From JBBEAM01 sp040882845 (lineage in GTDB: Bacteria; Pseudomonadota; Alphaproteobacteria; Kiloniellales; DSM-21159), in NCBI GenBank assembly GCA_040882845.1, contig JBBEAM010000013.1, forward strand, positions 62,001 through 126,000: 64,000 bases of DNA, written 5' to 3'. The notes beneath the pieces were generated by a model. That model did not search any database and was not told where the DNA came from. It saw nothing but the letters and a program-made list of their open reading frames with translations. Positions 7,288 to 15,166 of the stretch are shown here, in pieces. Made by a program: the position numbers and the translations under genes. Numbering within the stretch: the first letter of the stretch is position 1; each line of letters begins with the position of its first letter.

Positions 7288-8244
7288 CTACTCCGGGGTG
7301 CGCGCCTTCAGCCGGCCCTCGATGGCATCCCAGACCAGGGCGGAGAGATTGCCGCCGTCGTAGCGGTCGATCTCCTGAATCCCGGTCGGCGAGGTGACGT
7401 TGATCTCGGTCAGATAGCCGCCGATCACGTCGATGCCGACGAAGATCAGTCCGCGTTGCTTCAGGGTCGGTCCGATGGCGGCGCAGATCTCCTTGTCGCG
7501 GGCGCTGAGCTTGGCGGCGATCGGCTTGCCGCCGGCATGCATGTTGGAGCGGGCTTCGCCCTCGGCGGGGATGCGGTCGATGGCTCCCGCCGGCTCGCCG
7601 TCGACCAGGATGATCCGCTTGTCGCCCTGGCGCACCGCCGGCAGGTACTTCTGGGCGATCACCGGCTCGCGGTAGAACTGGGTGAACATCTCCAGCAGGG
7701 AGGAGAGGTTCTCGTCCTCCGGCGTAACATGGAACACGCCGGCGCCGCCGTTGCCGAACAGCGGCTTGACGATGATGTCCCTGTGCTCGGCGCGGAAGGC
7801 GAGGATTTCCTTCTTGCTGCTGCCGATCAGGGTCGGCGGCATCAGGTCGGGGAAGTGGGTGACGAAGAGCTTCTCCGGCGCGTTGCGCACCTCGCCGGGA
7901 TCGTTCACCACCAGGGTCCCCGGGTGGACATGCTCCAGCAGGTGGGTGGCGGTGATATAGGCCATGTCGAAGGGCGGATCCTGGCGCATCAGCACCACGT
8001 CGAGGGTCGCCAGATCCAGGCTCAGAGGCTCGCCGAGCGTTGCGTGGTTGCCCTTCTCGCGGCGGAACTCGACCGGCCGGGCCTCGGCATAGACCCGGTT
8101 GTGGCGCAGCACCAGATCCTGCGGCAGGTAGTGGAACAGGCCATGGCCGCGCGCCTGGGCTTCCAGCGCCAGGGCGAAGGTGCTGTCGGCGTTGATGTCG
8201 ATCGGCTCGACAGGATCCATCTGGATGGCGACGGCGAGACTCAT
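7288..8244 (-). CDS. gshB: Glutathione synthase
   Basis: 318 residues, the normal length. It joins gamma-glutamylcysteine and glycine using ATP in the cytoplasm, the last step of glutathione synthesis. The N-terminal domain begins AVAIQMDPVEPIDINADST. The ATP-grasp core contains VKPLFGNGGAGVFHV and the ending INVTSPTGIQEIDRYDGG. It is the last of three genes on this strand (BON lipoprotein, sirB1, gshB). Confidence 0.96.
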   Translation of the reverse strand: MSLAVAIQMDPVEPIDINADSTFALALEAQARGHGLFHYLPQDLVLRHNRVYAEARPVEFRREKGNHATLGEPLSLDLATLDVVLMRQDPPFDMAYITATHLLEHVHPGTLVVNDPGEVRNAPEKLFVTHFPDLMPPTLIGSSKKEILAFRAEHRDIIVKPLFGNGGAGVFHVTPEDENLSSLLEMFTQFYREPVIAQKYLPAVRQGDKRIILVDGEPAGAIDRIPAEGEARSNMHAGGKPIAAKLSARDKEICAAIGPTLKQRGLIFVGIDVIGGYLTEINVTSPTGIQEIDRYDGGNLSALVWDAIEGRLKARTPE

Positions 8245-8326
8245 CGGCGGCGAGGTCCTCTTCTTTGACGGGCGTTAGCGGTAGCATCGCGCCGGCCGGC
8301 GCGAAAGCCGCTTGCGCATCGCAGGT

Positions 8327-9172
8327 TCAGTTCAGCCGGCGCTGCAATGTCTGCAGCAGCTGTGCCGCCTCGTGCCGGGCAACGTCCTCCGGCGCCAGCA
8401 GCAGGAACTGCTCCAGGGAGAGAATGGCGGCGCGCAGGTTGTCCATATGGGCGTGGATCATGCCGGCCTCGCGCCACAGCGGGTAGTTGGCGGGCGCGAA
8501 CATCAGCATGGCCTCGATGGTCTGCAGCGCGTCCTCGGCGCGGTCGTTCTGGATCAGCCGCAGCTTGATGTTGTTCTGCAGCCGCAGCAGCACCTCGCGG
8601 TTTTTCGCCGGGGCGTAGAGTTCGGGAGTCAGCTCGGCGTCGCTGCCGGAGACCGCTTTCAGCAGCTCGCGCAGTTCGGCGGCCTCGCGCGCTCTGCCGG
8701 CGTTGTAGGGATCGACGATGGCGCGCTGCCCGCCGGCTTCGATCCGCACCATGAAGTGGCCGGGGAAGTTGAGGCCGTGCGCTTCCCAGCCCTGCGCGCG
8801 CGCGGTGGCGATATAGAGGATGCCGAGGCTGACCGGGATGCCGCGGCGGCGGTCGATCACCCGCATCAGATTTGCGTTCTGCAGGTTGTCGTAGTCGTCC
8901 TCGTCGCCGAGGTACTCGTAGCGCCCGAAGAGGATGTCGTTGAGCGCGCCGATTCGCGCCTCGAGGGACTCGCCCGCCTTCTCCGCCAGCTCTGCGACGT
9001 CGCGGCGCAGCAGGGAGAGGTGGTGACGGTAGCGGTCGCGCGAGACCTGAGGCCGGTCGAGCGCCGCAAGCACCAGCGCGGTTTCGGCCAGGTCGATCTC
9101 GGAATCGTCGCGGCCGGCGAGCTGCCGCAGTTCGTCTTCCAGTTCGTCTCGGCCGCTTGCCGGTGACCACAT
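8327..9172 (-). CDS. SirB1-family protein (transglutaminase-like plus TPR)
   Basis: 281 residues. The central region has the SirB1 signature (LFGRYEYLGDEDDYDNLQNA, then RRGIPVSLGILYIATARAQG and LNFPGHFMVRIE), a transglutaminase-like fold without proven catalysis. The C-terminal 90 residues look like TPR helices (NRAEDALQTIEAMLMFAP-type repeats). Function is uncertain. It lies between the BON lipoprotein (24-base gap) and gshB (82-base gap) in the same direction. Confidence 0.88.
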   Translation of the reverse strand: MWSPASGRDELEDELRQLAGRDDSEIDLAETALVLAALDRPQVSRDRYRHHLSLLRRDVAELAEKAGESLEARIGALNDILFGRYEYLGDEDDYDNLQNANLMRVIDRRRGIPVSLGILYIATARAQGWEAHGLNFPGHFMVRIEAGGQRAIVDPYNAGRAREAAELRELLKAVSGSDAELTPELYAPAKNREVLLRLQNNIKLRLIQNDRAEDALQTIEAMLMFAPANYPLWREAGMIHAHMDNLRAAILSLEQFLLLAPEDVARHEAAQLLQTLQRRLN

Positions 9173-9195
9173 GGCGTCCTCGTCGTCGTCCTGCT

Positions 9196-9777
9196 TCAGC
9201 CGCGCCGCCCGGCGACGCGGACGTGGTTGGCCACACCCCGGACATAGGCGATCTTGCGGGCATGCGCCAGCACCCGCTCCAGTTCGGCGCGGCTGCGGGC
9301 GGTGCCCAGGAGGTAGATTTCCCGATCGACGGCTTCGAAGCTGTAGCCCGCCGGATCGATAGCGGGATCGCCCGCCACGGCGCGCTGCAGCTGGCTACGG
9401 ATCCAGCGGTCCCGGGCCAGACCGGAGATCTGCGGTCCGGCGGCCACCCGCAGGGCGCTCTCGATCGCGCGCACGCCGGGCACGCTCCAGGCCAGGCGCT
9501 GGGCCTCGACCACTTCGTGGCGGTCGCGCAGCTCGCCGAAAAGCGTCACCCTGCCCTGCGCGGCCGAGACCGTCACGGCGGCGAAGAGCGCCAAGTCGTG
9601 ACGGAACAGGGCGTCGCCCACAGCCTCCTCGATTTGGGCGTCCGCGGCGTCCTTCTGCGCGAAGCTCGCCGGCTGGGCGGCGAAGCCGCGTTGGTCCGTG
9701 GCGGCGGGTGGCGCGCTGCCCGCGCAGGCCACGAGGCTCAGCAGCGTGATCGTCATCAGAGTTTGCCGCAGGATCAT
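9196..9777 (-). CDS. BON-domain lipoprotein
   Basis: 193 residues. A lipoprotein signal ends in LVACAG with the lipidated Cys at 18. Two BON domains follow (about 45-115 and 120-190), as in OsmY/DolP proteins that bind phospholipid at the outer membrane. GRVTLFGELRDRHEVVEAQR and EIYLLGTARSRAELERVL are the two BON cores. In the uninterrupted order it would follow yraN directly; here an island separates them. Confidence 0.88.
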   Translation of the reverse strand: MILRQTLMTITLLSLVACAGSAPPAATDQRGFAAQPASFAQKDAADAQIEEAVGDALFRHDLALFAAVTVSAAQGRVTLFGELRDRHEVVEAQRLAWSVPGVRAIESALRVAAGPQISGLARDRWIRSQLQRAVAGDPAIDPAGYSFEAVDREIYLLGTARSRAELERVLAHARKIAYVRGVANHVRVAGRRG

Positions 9778-9862
9778 GCCCGCCTCATCGCGCCGGAAGC
9801 AGATTGGGACTCTTTATATCGCCGCTTGAGGCGACGTCAAAACGCTGTGCGTTCTGCATCAC

Positions 9863-9888
9863 ACCCGCCAGGCGTTGGGCTGGTGGCG
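9863..9888. repeat. Direct repeat, distal copy (displaced 3' end of yraN; candidate attL)
   Basis: 26 bases matching 11416-11441 with one mismatch (T at 9876, C in the other copy). On the minus strand it reads RHQPNAWRV followed by TGA, the same ending as yraN (RHQPDAWRV then TAA). This looks like the original yraN 3' end left behind when the element between the two copies inserted. Confidence 0.8.
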
Positions 9889-9895
9889 GGGCGGC

Positions 9896-10306
9896 CTAGA
9901 TTTTTGCAAGCTTGGTCGCGAAGACCATGCGTTCGGGCTGCAACTGCCATTCGTCCAGGCGGGCCTTGGCGATGGTGAGGAGCTCATGCAGACGCGGCGC
10001 GATCTCGTCAAGCGATGTGCCGTTGCATAAGAATTCATGCCGCCAATAGCGTTTGAGTCCCCGGTCCTCGGAGACGCAAATCCAAAGATTGATCCCAAGC
10101 GTCTCCTCGTCATCCAAGTAAAGATTGATGAAGCAGCGAAGTTCTTCACCCCATTCCATCGACCGGCTCGGCCAGCTTTTGTGGTTCCTCGTGATCTGCA
10201 GGCAATGAAGAGCCGCGAAGTTTTCTAGTTTTGTGTCGAGCGAGATAAAAGGCGCCTCGATACGCTCCCATTCTTCCTCGGTTCCGTACCAACCTCCGTT
10301 AGCCAT
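9896..10306 (-). CDS. Uncharacterised protein, divergent partner of the TIR gene
   Basis: 136 residues, beginning MANGGWYGTEEEWERIEAPF and rich in Trp and charged residues (LEWGEELRCFINLYLDD-type core, C-terminal helix LHELLTIAKARLDEW). I have a vague memory of similar short proteins in many proteobacteria but no function. No signal peptide or membrane segment is seen. It is transcribed away from the DUF1883-TIR gene across a 216-base AT-rich gap. Being the only companion gene in the island, it could be a regulator or partner of the TIR protein, which is speculation. Confidence 0.75.
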   Translation of the reverse strand: MANGGWYGTEEEWERIEAPFISLDTKLENFAALHCLQITRNHKSWPSRSMEWGEELRCFINLYLDDEETLGINLWICVSEDRGLKRYWRHEFLCNGTSLDEIAPRLHELLTIAKARLDEWQLQPERMVFATKLAKI

Positions 10307-10457
10307 TAACTCCTCTCACATTGCTCTTTGCAGCGTTAGGTTTTGACCCCAAGATGGGCACACTACGTCGCGATCATTTTTAATGAGAAGATTAAATTCG
10401 GGAGATGCTTTATAGTGTGGATAGTTTATCAGTCTGATTATGTCATAGATTCAAGCC

Positions 10458-10487
10458 TTGCATGTAGCCGGATAACATCTTTATTAC
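10458..10487 (+). promoter_or_regulatory. Possible promoter of the TIR gene
   Basis: TTGCAT (10458-10463), 18 bases, then TATTAC (10482-10487), 36 bases before the TIR start at 10523. The whole gap 10307-10522 is AT-rich and must hold promoters for both divergent genes. Consensus match only. Confidence 0.35.
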
Positions 10488-10522
10488 CACAGTTTGCGCA
10501 AAATAAAGACAAGGAAGAGTCA

Positions 10523-11323
10523 ATGAATTTCACACACTACAACTTGGGTTATCAAGAGCGAGGTAGTGTAGTAGTTGTCACGCTCAAGGGGAGTGCAGCC
10601 AATGTGCGGCTAATGGACGCTCCAAATTTTAACAATTACAGAGCAAGGCGTCGACATCACTATCATGGAGGGTTGGTCAAGAGATCACCATTTCGGATAT
10701 CGATCCCGCGCTCAGGCAACTGGCATGTCACGGTAGATATGCAAGGCCTTCGTGGGACAGTTCACTCAGGTATCAACATAATCCCCCCGTCTTCCATAAG
10801 GCCTCTGCCAGAGATCAACGAGGCTCCACTCCGGAGCATACCCTCTTTGGTGCGTGATGCAGATCAGGATCTGGCTTCAACTGACGAGGCGCCGGATGGG
10901 CGGACTTTTGATGTTTTCATTTCCCACGCTTCGGAGGATAAGGGAGAAGTCGTTCGGCCACTTGCAACTGCTCTCCAAGGCGCGGGACTCAGTGTTTGGT
11001 ACGACGAATTCGAATTGCGAATTGGCGATAGCTTGCGAAGAAAGATCGACAAGGGCTTGGCGAGCAGTCGATTTGGGGTTGTTGTACTTTCCCGAGCTTT
11101 CTTTGGGCGAGGATGGCCGGAGTACGAGCTTGACGGTCTTGTTACACGTGCTGTTTCAGGCAATCAAATTTTGCTGCCTATCTGGCATAACATTAGCAAA
11201 CGCGAGGTGATGGATTACTCGCCATCGTTGGCTGATCGCCTTGCTCGCAGTACTACGACACATACAGTTGAAGAGATCGCAGCCGAAATCGTTGATGTGA
11301 TCCTTAATCCGCCGACGGATTGA
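10523..11323 (+). CDS. DUF1883-TIR domain protein (probable defence NADase)
   Basis: 266 residues. The N-terminal 90 residues match the DUF1883 pattern (NFTHYNLGYQERGSVVVVTL, ANVRLMDAPNF, WHVTVDMQGLRGTV), a beta-rich domain. After a linker comes a TIR domain (about 128-262) with FDVFISHASEDK, a BB loop WYDEFELRIGDS at 159-170 and GWPEYELDGL, where Glu202 lies four residues after Trp198 as expected of TIR NAD-cleaving enzymes. Bacterial TIR proteins often kill or stall infected cells by destroying NAD. The ATG at 10523 after AAGGAAGA is chosen; the frame stays open to 10343 but that part has no family match. Confidence 0.85.
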   Translation: MNFTHYNLGYQERGSVVVVTLKGSAANVRLMDAPNFNNYRARRRHHYHGGLVKRSPFRISIPRSGNWHVTVDMQGLRGTVHSGINIIPPSSIRPLPEINEAPLRSIPSLVRDADQDLASTDEAPDGRTFDVFISHASEDKGEVVRPLATALQGAGLSVWYDEFELRIGDSLRRKIDKGLASSRFGVVVLSRAFFGRGWPEYELDGLVTRAVSGNQILLPIWHNISKREVMDYSPSLADRLARSTTTHTVEEIAAEIVDVILNPPTD

Positions 11324-11342
11324 GGAATGCGCGATTACTTCA

Positions 11343-11372
11343 CTAGGCTCCTAAAAAAACCGGCTAGTTTTT
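11343..11372 (+). terminator. Possible terminator after the TIR gene
   Basis: ACTAG (11343-11347) can pair with CTAGT (11364-11368) and is followed by TTTT; alternatively AAAAAC/GTTTTT (11355-11360/11367-11372) forms an A/T hairpin. It is a weak structure, but the only candidate in the 88 bases between the TIR stop and yraN. Confidence 0.35.
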
Positions 11373-11411
11373 CGAGAACTGTATGCCCCGCTTCATAAAC
11401 TTTTCTCATTG

Positions 11412-11774
11412 TTAGACCCGCCAGGCGTCGGGCTGGTGGCGCGGGCGGCGGCCGGGGGCGACGAAGACGGCGTCGAAGCGTTGATCCAGCGCGGCCAGTT
11501 CCGGGCGGCGCTGCAGGAAGGCCTCGGCGGCGCGCAGGATGCGCTGCTGCTGGCGTGGGCCGATCGACTCGGCGGCGGCGGCCTCGGCTGCGCGGGCCTT
11601 GACCTCGACGAAGGCGAGCAGACGCCCGCGCCGGACGATCAGGTCGATCTCCCCCGCCGGGCAGCGGAAGCGCCGGGCCACCAGGCGGTAGCCCTTGAGC
11701 CGCAGCCACCAGAGGGCCTTCGCCTCGGCGCTGTGACCCAGGCGTTCGGCGGCTTGGCGCGCCCCGGAAGTCAC
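11412..11774 (-). CDS. yraN: YraN/UPF0102 family nuclease-fold protein
   Basis: 120 residues, normal length. It has the Holliday-resolvase-like PD-(D/E)XK fold pattern: KGYRLVARRFRCPAGEIDLI, then RRGRLLAFVEVKAR with the E-V-K motif. Role is not settled. It starts with GTG overlapping the rsmI stop (GTGA), so the two are coupled. Its last codons (RHQPDAWRV) form one copy of the direct repeat bounding the TIR island, so the C-terminus may be element-derived while keeping sequence. Confidence 0.93.
   Translation of the reverse strand: MTSGARQAAERLGHSAEAKALWWLRLKGYRLVARRFRCPAGEIDLIVRRGRLLAFVEVKARAAEAAAAESIGPRQQQRILRAAEAFLQRRPELAALDQRFDAVFVAPGRRPRHQPDAWRV
11416..11441. repeat. Direct repeat, yraN-proximal copy (candidate attR)
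   Basis: Differs from 9863-9888 at one base of 26. It covers the last eight or so codons of the intact yraN gene. Beyond it the two copies resemble each other for about ten more bases only if small gaps are allowed. Confidence 0.8.
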
Positions 11775-12688
11775 TTCTCCTTCTCCAGCTCCAGGGCGCG
11801 GGCATAGATCCGCTTGCGCGGCAATCCGGTCTCGGCGGCGATGCGGTCGACGGCGTCGCGCAGGCTGCCGCTTGCCAGCGCGTCGCGCAGCCGGGAATCC
11901 AGTTCGCTCTCGCTGGGCGCGGCGCTGTCCGTCTCCGGCGGCGCCACGGCGATCGCGATCTCGCCCTTGGGCGGCCCCTCTGCGGCGTAGCGCGCGGCGA
12001 GCTCCGAGAGGCGGCCGCGCCGGGCTTCCTCGAAGAGCTTGGTCAGCTCGCGCAGGACCGCCGCCTCGCGGTCACCCAGGGTTTCCGCCATGTCGGCCAG
12101 CGCGGCGGCCAGGCGATTCTGGGATTCGAAGAAGATCAGGGTGCCCGGCACCGCCGCCAGCTCGCTCAGCGCGGTTTTGCGCGCGGCGCTCTTGGCCGGC
12201 AGGAAGCCGGCGAAAAAGAAGCGGTCGCTGGGCAGGCCTGAGAGCAGCAGCGCCGCCAGGGCCGCCGAGGGGCCGGGCAGGGCGGTCACCGGCAGCTCTT
12301 CCTCCTGGCAGGCGCGCACCAGCTTGTAGCCGGGATCGGAGACCAGCGGCGTTCCGGCGTCGGATATCAGCGCCACAGCCTCGCCATTTTTGATGCTTTG
12401 AATGACCTGCGGTCGGATGCGGGCGGCATTATGCTCGTGGTAGGGCCGCAGGCGGGGGGACAACCCATGCGCCCGCAGCAGCTTGGCCGAGACCCGGGTA
12501 TCCTCGCAGAGCACCAGGTCCGCGGCGGCCAGGGTCTCCAGCGCACGCAGGGTGATGTCCTTCAGGTTGCCGATCGGGGTGGCGACCAGATAAAGCCCTG
12601 GCGCCAGTTTGGCCCCCTCGCTACCCTGGCCGCCGCGACCCCGGTCGCGATCCGCTGCCGCAGGCTTGGAGGTTGAAGGTGAAGACAT
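11771..12688 (-). CDS. rsmI: 16S rRNA (cytidine(1402)-2'-O)-methyltransferase
   Basis: 305 residues from the chosen ATG. RsmI methylates the 2'-O of C1402 in the ribosomal decoding centre using S-adenosylmethionine. The tetrapyrrole-methylase fold is clear: GLYLVATPIGNLKDITLRAL, LCEDTRVSAKLL, ALISDAGTPLVSDPGY and VTALPGPSAALAALLLSGLP. The frame stays open to 12799, but residues before MSSPST would overlap the divergent LpoA-like gene by over 100 bases, so 12688 is preferred. It is followed by yraN with a 4-base overlap. Confidence 0.93.
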   Translation of the reverse strand: MSSPSTSKPAAADRDRGRGGQGSEGAKLAPGLYLVATPIGNLKDITLRALETLAAADLVLCEDTRVSAKLLRAHGLSPRLRPYHEHNAARIRPQVIQSIKNGEAVALISDAGTPLVSDPGYKLVRACQEEELPVTALPGPSAALAALLLSGLPSDRFFFAGFLPAKSAARKTALSELAAVPGTLIFFESQNRLAAALADMAETLGDREAAVLRELTKLFEEARRGRLSELAARYAAEGPPKGEIAIAVAPPETDSAAPSESELDSRLRDALASGSLRDAVDRIAAETGLPRKRIYARALELEKEK

Positions 12689-14010
12689 TTCCGTCCCGTT
12701 GCGCCGCTGCGATTGTCCTGATTTTCGTAGCTCTTTCGCTGGCTTCCTGCGGTGGCAGCCGCGGCCAGCAGAGCACACAAACCAAGCCGGAGCCAGCACC
12801 GCAGCCGCAGCAGACTCAGCCGGTGCAGCCGCAGTTCGAGGTGCAGCCGCCTGAGGGCGCCGAGGGCAAGGCCCGTGTCGCCTTCCTGGTGCCGCTGTCG
12901 GGCCAGCATGCCGAAATCGGCCAGCAGCTGCTCAACGCCGCGCAGCTCGCGCTCTTCGACCTCGCCGACGACGACTTCGCGATGATCGTCGAGGATACCG
13001 CCGGCACGCCGCAGGGCGCGCGCGCCGCCGCGCAGCGCGCCTTCGAGCAGGGCGCGCAGCTGATCGTCGGCCCGCTGTTCGCCAGCTCGGTTTCCGCGAT
13101 CACCCAGGAAGCCAAGTTCCAGCAGATCAACGTGCTGGCCTTCTCCAACGATCCCAGCGTCTCGGCTCCGGGCATCTGGACCCTGGGCCTGTCGCCGGAG
13201 ACGCAGGTGGAGCGCATCGTCAACTACGCCTCGCGTCAGGGCCTGCGCAGCTTCGCCGTGATGGCGCCGCGCGACGCCTTTGGCGACGTGATCGTGCGTT
13301 CGCTGCAGGAGGCGGCGCGGGTCAACGGCGCCCAGGTGGTCAATGTCGTCACCTACACCCCGGGCAGCAACAGCTACGAATCCCAGGTACAGTCTCTCGC
13401 CGGCGGCAGTTTCGACGCGGTGATGATTCCCGCCGGCGGCACCGATCTGCTGACCATGGCGCCGCTTTTTCCTTTCTACGACATCGATCCGGCGCAGGTG
13501 CAGTACCTTGGCACGGCGCAGTGGAACGATCCCTCCCTGGGCACCGAACCGGCGCTGCAGGGCGGCTGGTTCGCGGCGCCGCCGCCGGCCTCCTGGGAGA
13601 ACTTCCGGCAGCGCTATCAGCAGGCCTACGGTGGACAGCCAGCGCGCGTCGCCAGCCTGGCCTACGACTCCATGGCCATGGCCGCGATTCTGGCGCAGCA
13701 GAACGCCAGCGGCGGCAGCCAGCCGCTGAATTCGCCGACGTCAGGCGCGGCGACGAGTTCGGGGACGGCGAGCGGCACCACGGTGGTCGGCGGCAGCGGC
13801 GTCTATAACCAGGCGCCACGCGGTGGCGGCAACAACCCCTTCAGCTTCGACGCGATCACCAAGGCGAGCGGCTTCGCCGGGGTCGATGGCATCTTCCGCT
13901 TCCTGCCCGATGGCACGGTGCAGCGCGGCCTGGCGGTGCTGGAACTGCAGCGCAACCGCATCGACGTGTTGGAGATCGCGCCGACCGACTTCTCGACGCC
14001 GACCAGTTAA
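12679..14010 (+). CDS. Penicillin-binding protein activator, LpoA-like lipoprotein
   Basis: 443 residues. A lipoprotein signal (IVLIFVALSLASCGG) and a Pro/Gln-rich linker precede a periplasmic type-1 binding-protein fold (VAFLVPLSGQHAEIGQQLLN, then GARAAAQRAFEQGAQLIVGP). This is the LpoA-like arrangement that activates peptidoglycan synthases. GTG at 12679 is chosen because GGAGG at 12668-12672 lies six bases before it; TTG at 12673 abuts that site. Gene starts here and of rsmI overlap by about ten bases head to head. A Ser/Gly/Thr-rich stretch near residues 345-385 may be a surface loop. Confidence 0.88.
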   Translation: MKTFPSRCAAAIVLIFVALSLASCGGSRGQQSTQTKPEPAPQPQQTQPVQPQFEVQPPEGAEGKARVAFLVPLSGQHAEIGQQLLNAAQLALFDLADDDFAMIVEDTAGTPQGARAAAQRAFEQGAQLIVGPLFASSVSAITQEAKFQQINVLAFSNDPSVSAPGIWTLGLSPETQVERIVNYASRQGLRSFAVMAPRDAFGDVIVRSLQEAARVNGAQVVNVVTYTPGSNSYESQVQSLAGGSFDAVMIPAGGTDLLTMAPLFPFYDIDPAQVQYLGTAQWNDPSLGTEPALQGGWFAAPPPASWENFRQRYQQAYGGQPARVASLAYDSMAMAAILAQQNASGGSQPLNSPTSGAATSSGTASGTTVVGGSGVYNQAPRGGGNNPFSFDAITKASGFAGVDGIFRFLPDGTVQRGLAVLELQRNRIDVLEIAPTDFSTPTS

Positions 14011-15162
14011 TTAGGTCAGGAGATAGCCGAGCAGGGCGTTCAGCCGCGCCTGCCCGGCGGCGGTGGCGCGCAGTCCTGCGGCATCCAGTTCCAGATCGCC
14101 GCTATCGCGCAGCGCCCCCAGGCGGCTGGCATCGAGCAGGCTTTCCGGCTCCGCGCCGCACAGCCGGCGGAAGTCCTCCCGCGTCACGCCGCGGCGCAAC
14201 CGCAGGCCCATCAGCAGCAGCTCCTCCAGATTCTCTCCGGCCGACAGGCCGGTCTCTCCCTGGCTGGCGTGACCCTGCTCGCCGACCCTGCGCAGCCAGA
14301 TCTCCGGCGCCCGGTGCTTGCGCGTGGCGAAGCGCTTGCCGTTTCGGGTCAACCGCCCATGGGCGCCGGGCCCGATGCCCAGATAGTCGCCGCCGGTCCA
14401 GTACGCCAGATTGTGGCGGGATTCCTGCCCCGGGCGCGCATGGTTGGAGATCTCGTAGGCCGGCAGGCCGGCGTTCTCCATGATTTCCTGGGTGGCGTCG
14501 AACAGCGCGCCCGCCGCCTCCTCTTCCGGCACCCGCAGCTCGCCGCGCCGCCAGGCGCCATGGAAGACGGTGTTCTCCTCGATGGTCAGCTGGTAGAGCG
14601 AGAGGTGGTCGGCACCCTCCTCGAGGGCGCGGGTCAGCTCGCGCCGCCAGGATGCGAGAGACTGCTCCGGCCGGGCATAGATCAGGTCGAAAGAGAAGCG
14701 CGGGAAGCTGGCGCGGGCCATCTCAAGGGCCGCAAGCGCCTCCTGCGCCGAGTGTTCCCGGCCAAGAAACCTCAGCGACTCCTCGTCCAGCGCCTGGACG
14801 CCGAGCGACAGGCGGTTGACGCCGGCAGCACGCAGGGCCCGGAAATTGGCGGCCTCGCTGGAGGTCGGGTTGGCCTCCAGGGTGATCTCGACCTCCTCGG
14901 CCAGCGGCCAGAGCCGCCCGATCTCCTCGATCAGCGCGCCGGCCGTCTCCGGCGCCATCAAGGAGGGCGTGCCGCCGCCGAAGAAGATCGAAACGACCTC
15001 GCGGCCTGGCAAGCCTTCCGCGTCGTGGCGCAGCTCGGCCAGCAGAGCTGCGCGCCAGGCCGCCTGGTCGATGGATTCGCGGACGTGGCTGTTGAAGTCG
15101 CAGTAGGGGCACTTGGCCTTGCAGAAGGGCCAGTGGATGTAGACCGCGAGGGGTTCGCTCAT
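14011..15162 (-). CDS. hemW: HemW-type radical SAM protein (heme chaperone)
   Basis: 383 residues. It resembles oxygen-independent coproporphyrinogen oxidase, but the N-terminal IHWPFCKAKCPYCDFNSH, with CxxxCxxC binding a 4Fe-4S cluster and a Phe after the third Cys, is typical of HemW, a heme-transfer protein. Further motifs are FFGGGTPSLM and RLSLGVQALDEESLRFLGR. ATG at 15162 (MSEPLAVYIHW) is preferred over 15207, which would overlap rdgB. It begins four bases after the rdgB stop and converges on the LpoA-like gene with directly adjacent stops. Confidence 0.92.
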   Translation of the reverse strand: MSEPLAVYIHWPFCKAKCPYCDFNSHVRESIDQAAWRAALLAELRHDAEGLPGREVVSIFFGGGTPSLMAPETAGALIEEIGRLWPLAEEVEITLEANPTSSEAANFRALRAAGVNRLSLGVQALDEESLRFLGREHSAQEALAALEMARASFPRFSFDLIYARPEQSLASWRRELTRALEEGADHLSLYQLTIEENTVFHGAWRRGELRVPEEEAAGALFDATQEIMENAGLPAYEISNHARPGQESRHNLAYWTGGDYLGIGPGAHGRLTRNGKRFATRKHRAPEIWLRRVGEQGHASQGETGLSAGENLEELLLMGLRLRRGVTREDFRRLCGAEPESLLDASRLGALRDSGDLELDAAGLRATAAGQARLNALLGYLLT

Positions 15163-15166
15163 GGCC

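Larger units (their letters stand above)
9863..11441. mobile_element. Small defence-type island integrated at the 3' end of yraN
   Basis: The 1.55 kb between the two 26-bp repeats is visibly richer in A and T than its neighbours. It interrupts the expected rsmI-yraN-BON order and carries only two genes, in divergent orientation: an unknown gene and a DUF1883-TIR gene. Duplicating a gene's 3' end while keeping that gene intact is what site-specific integrases do. No integrase is present, so the unit may be mobilised in trans or be a remnant. Confidence 0.72.

Noticed and set aside
9859..10149. 96-codon minus-strand frame ending in AWRV
   Set aside because: It only looks like yraN at its last residues because it reads the direct repeat; the rest is out of frame with the real 136-residue gene.
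10343..10522. 60-codon N-terminal extension of the TIR protein
   Set aside because: No family similarity, AT-rich promoter-like DNA, and a good ribosome site before ATG 10523, where DUF1883 proteins start.
13740..13815. Ser/Gly/Thr-rich stretch in the LpoA-like gene as a possible frameshift
   Set aside because: The frame continues cleanly into a conserved ending; it is more likely a low-complexity loop.
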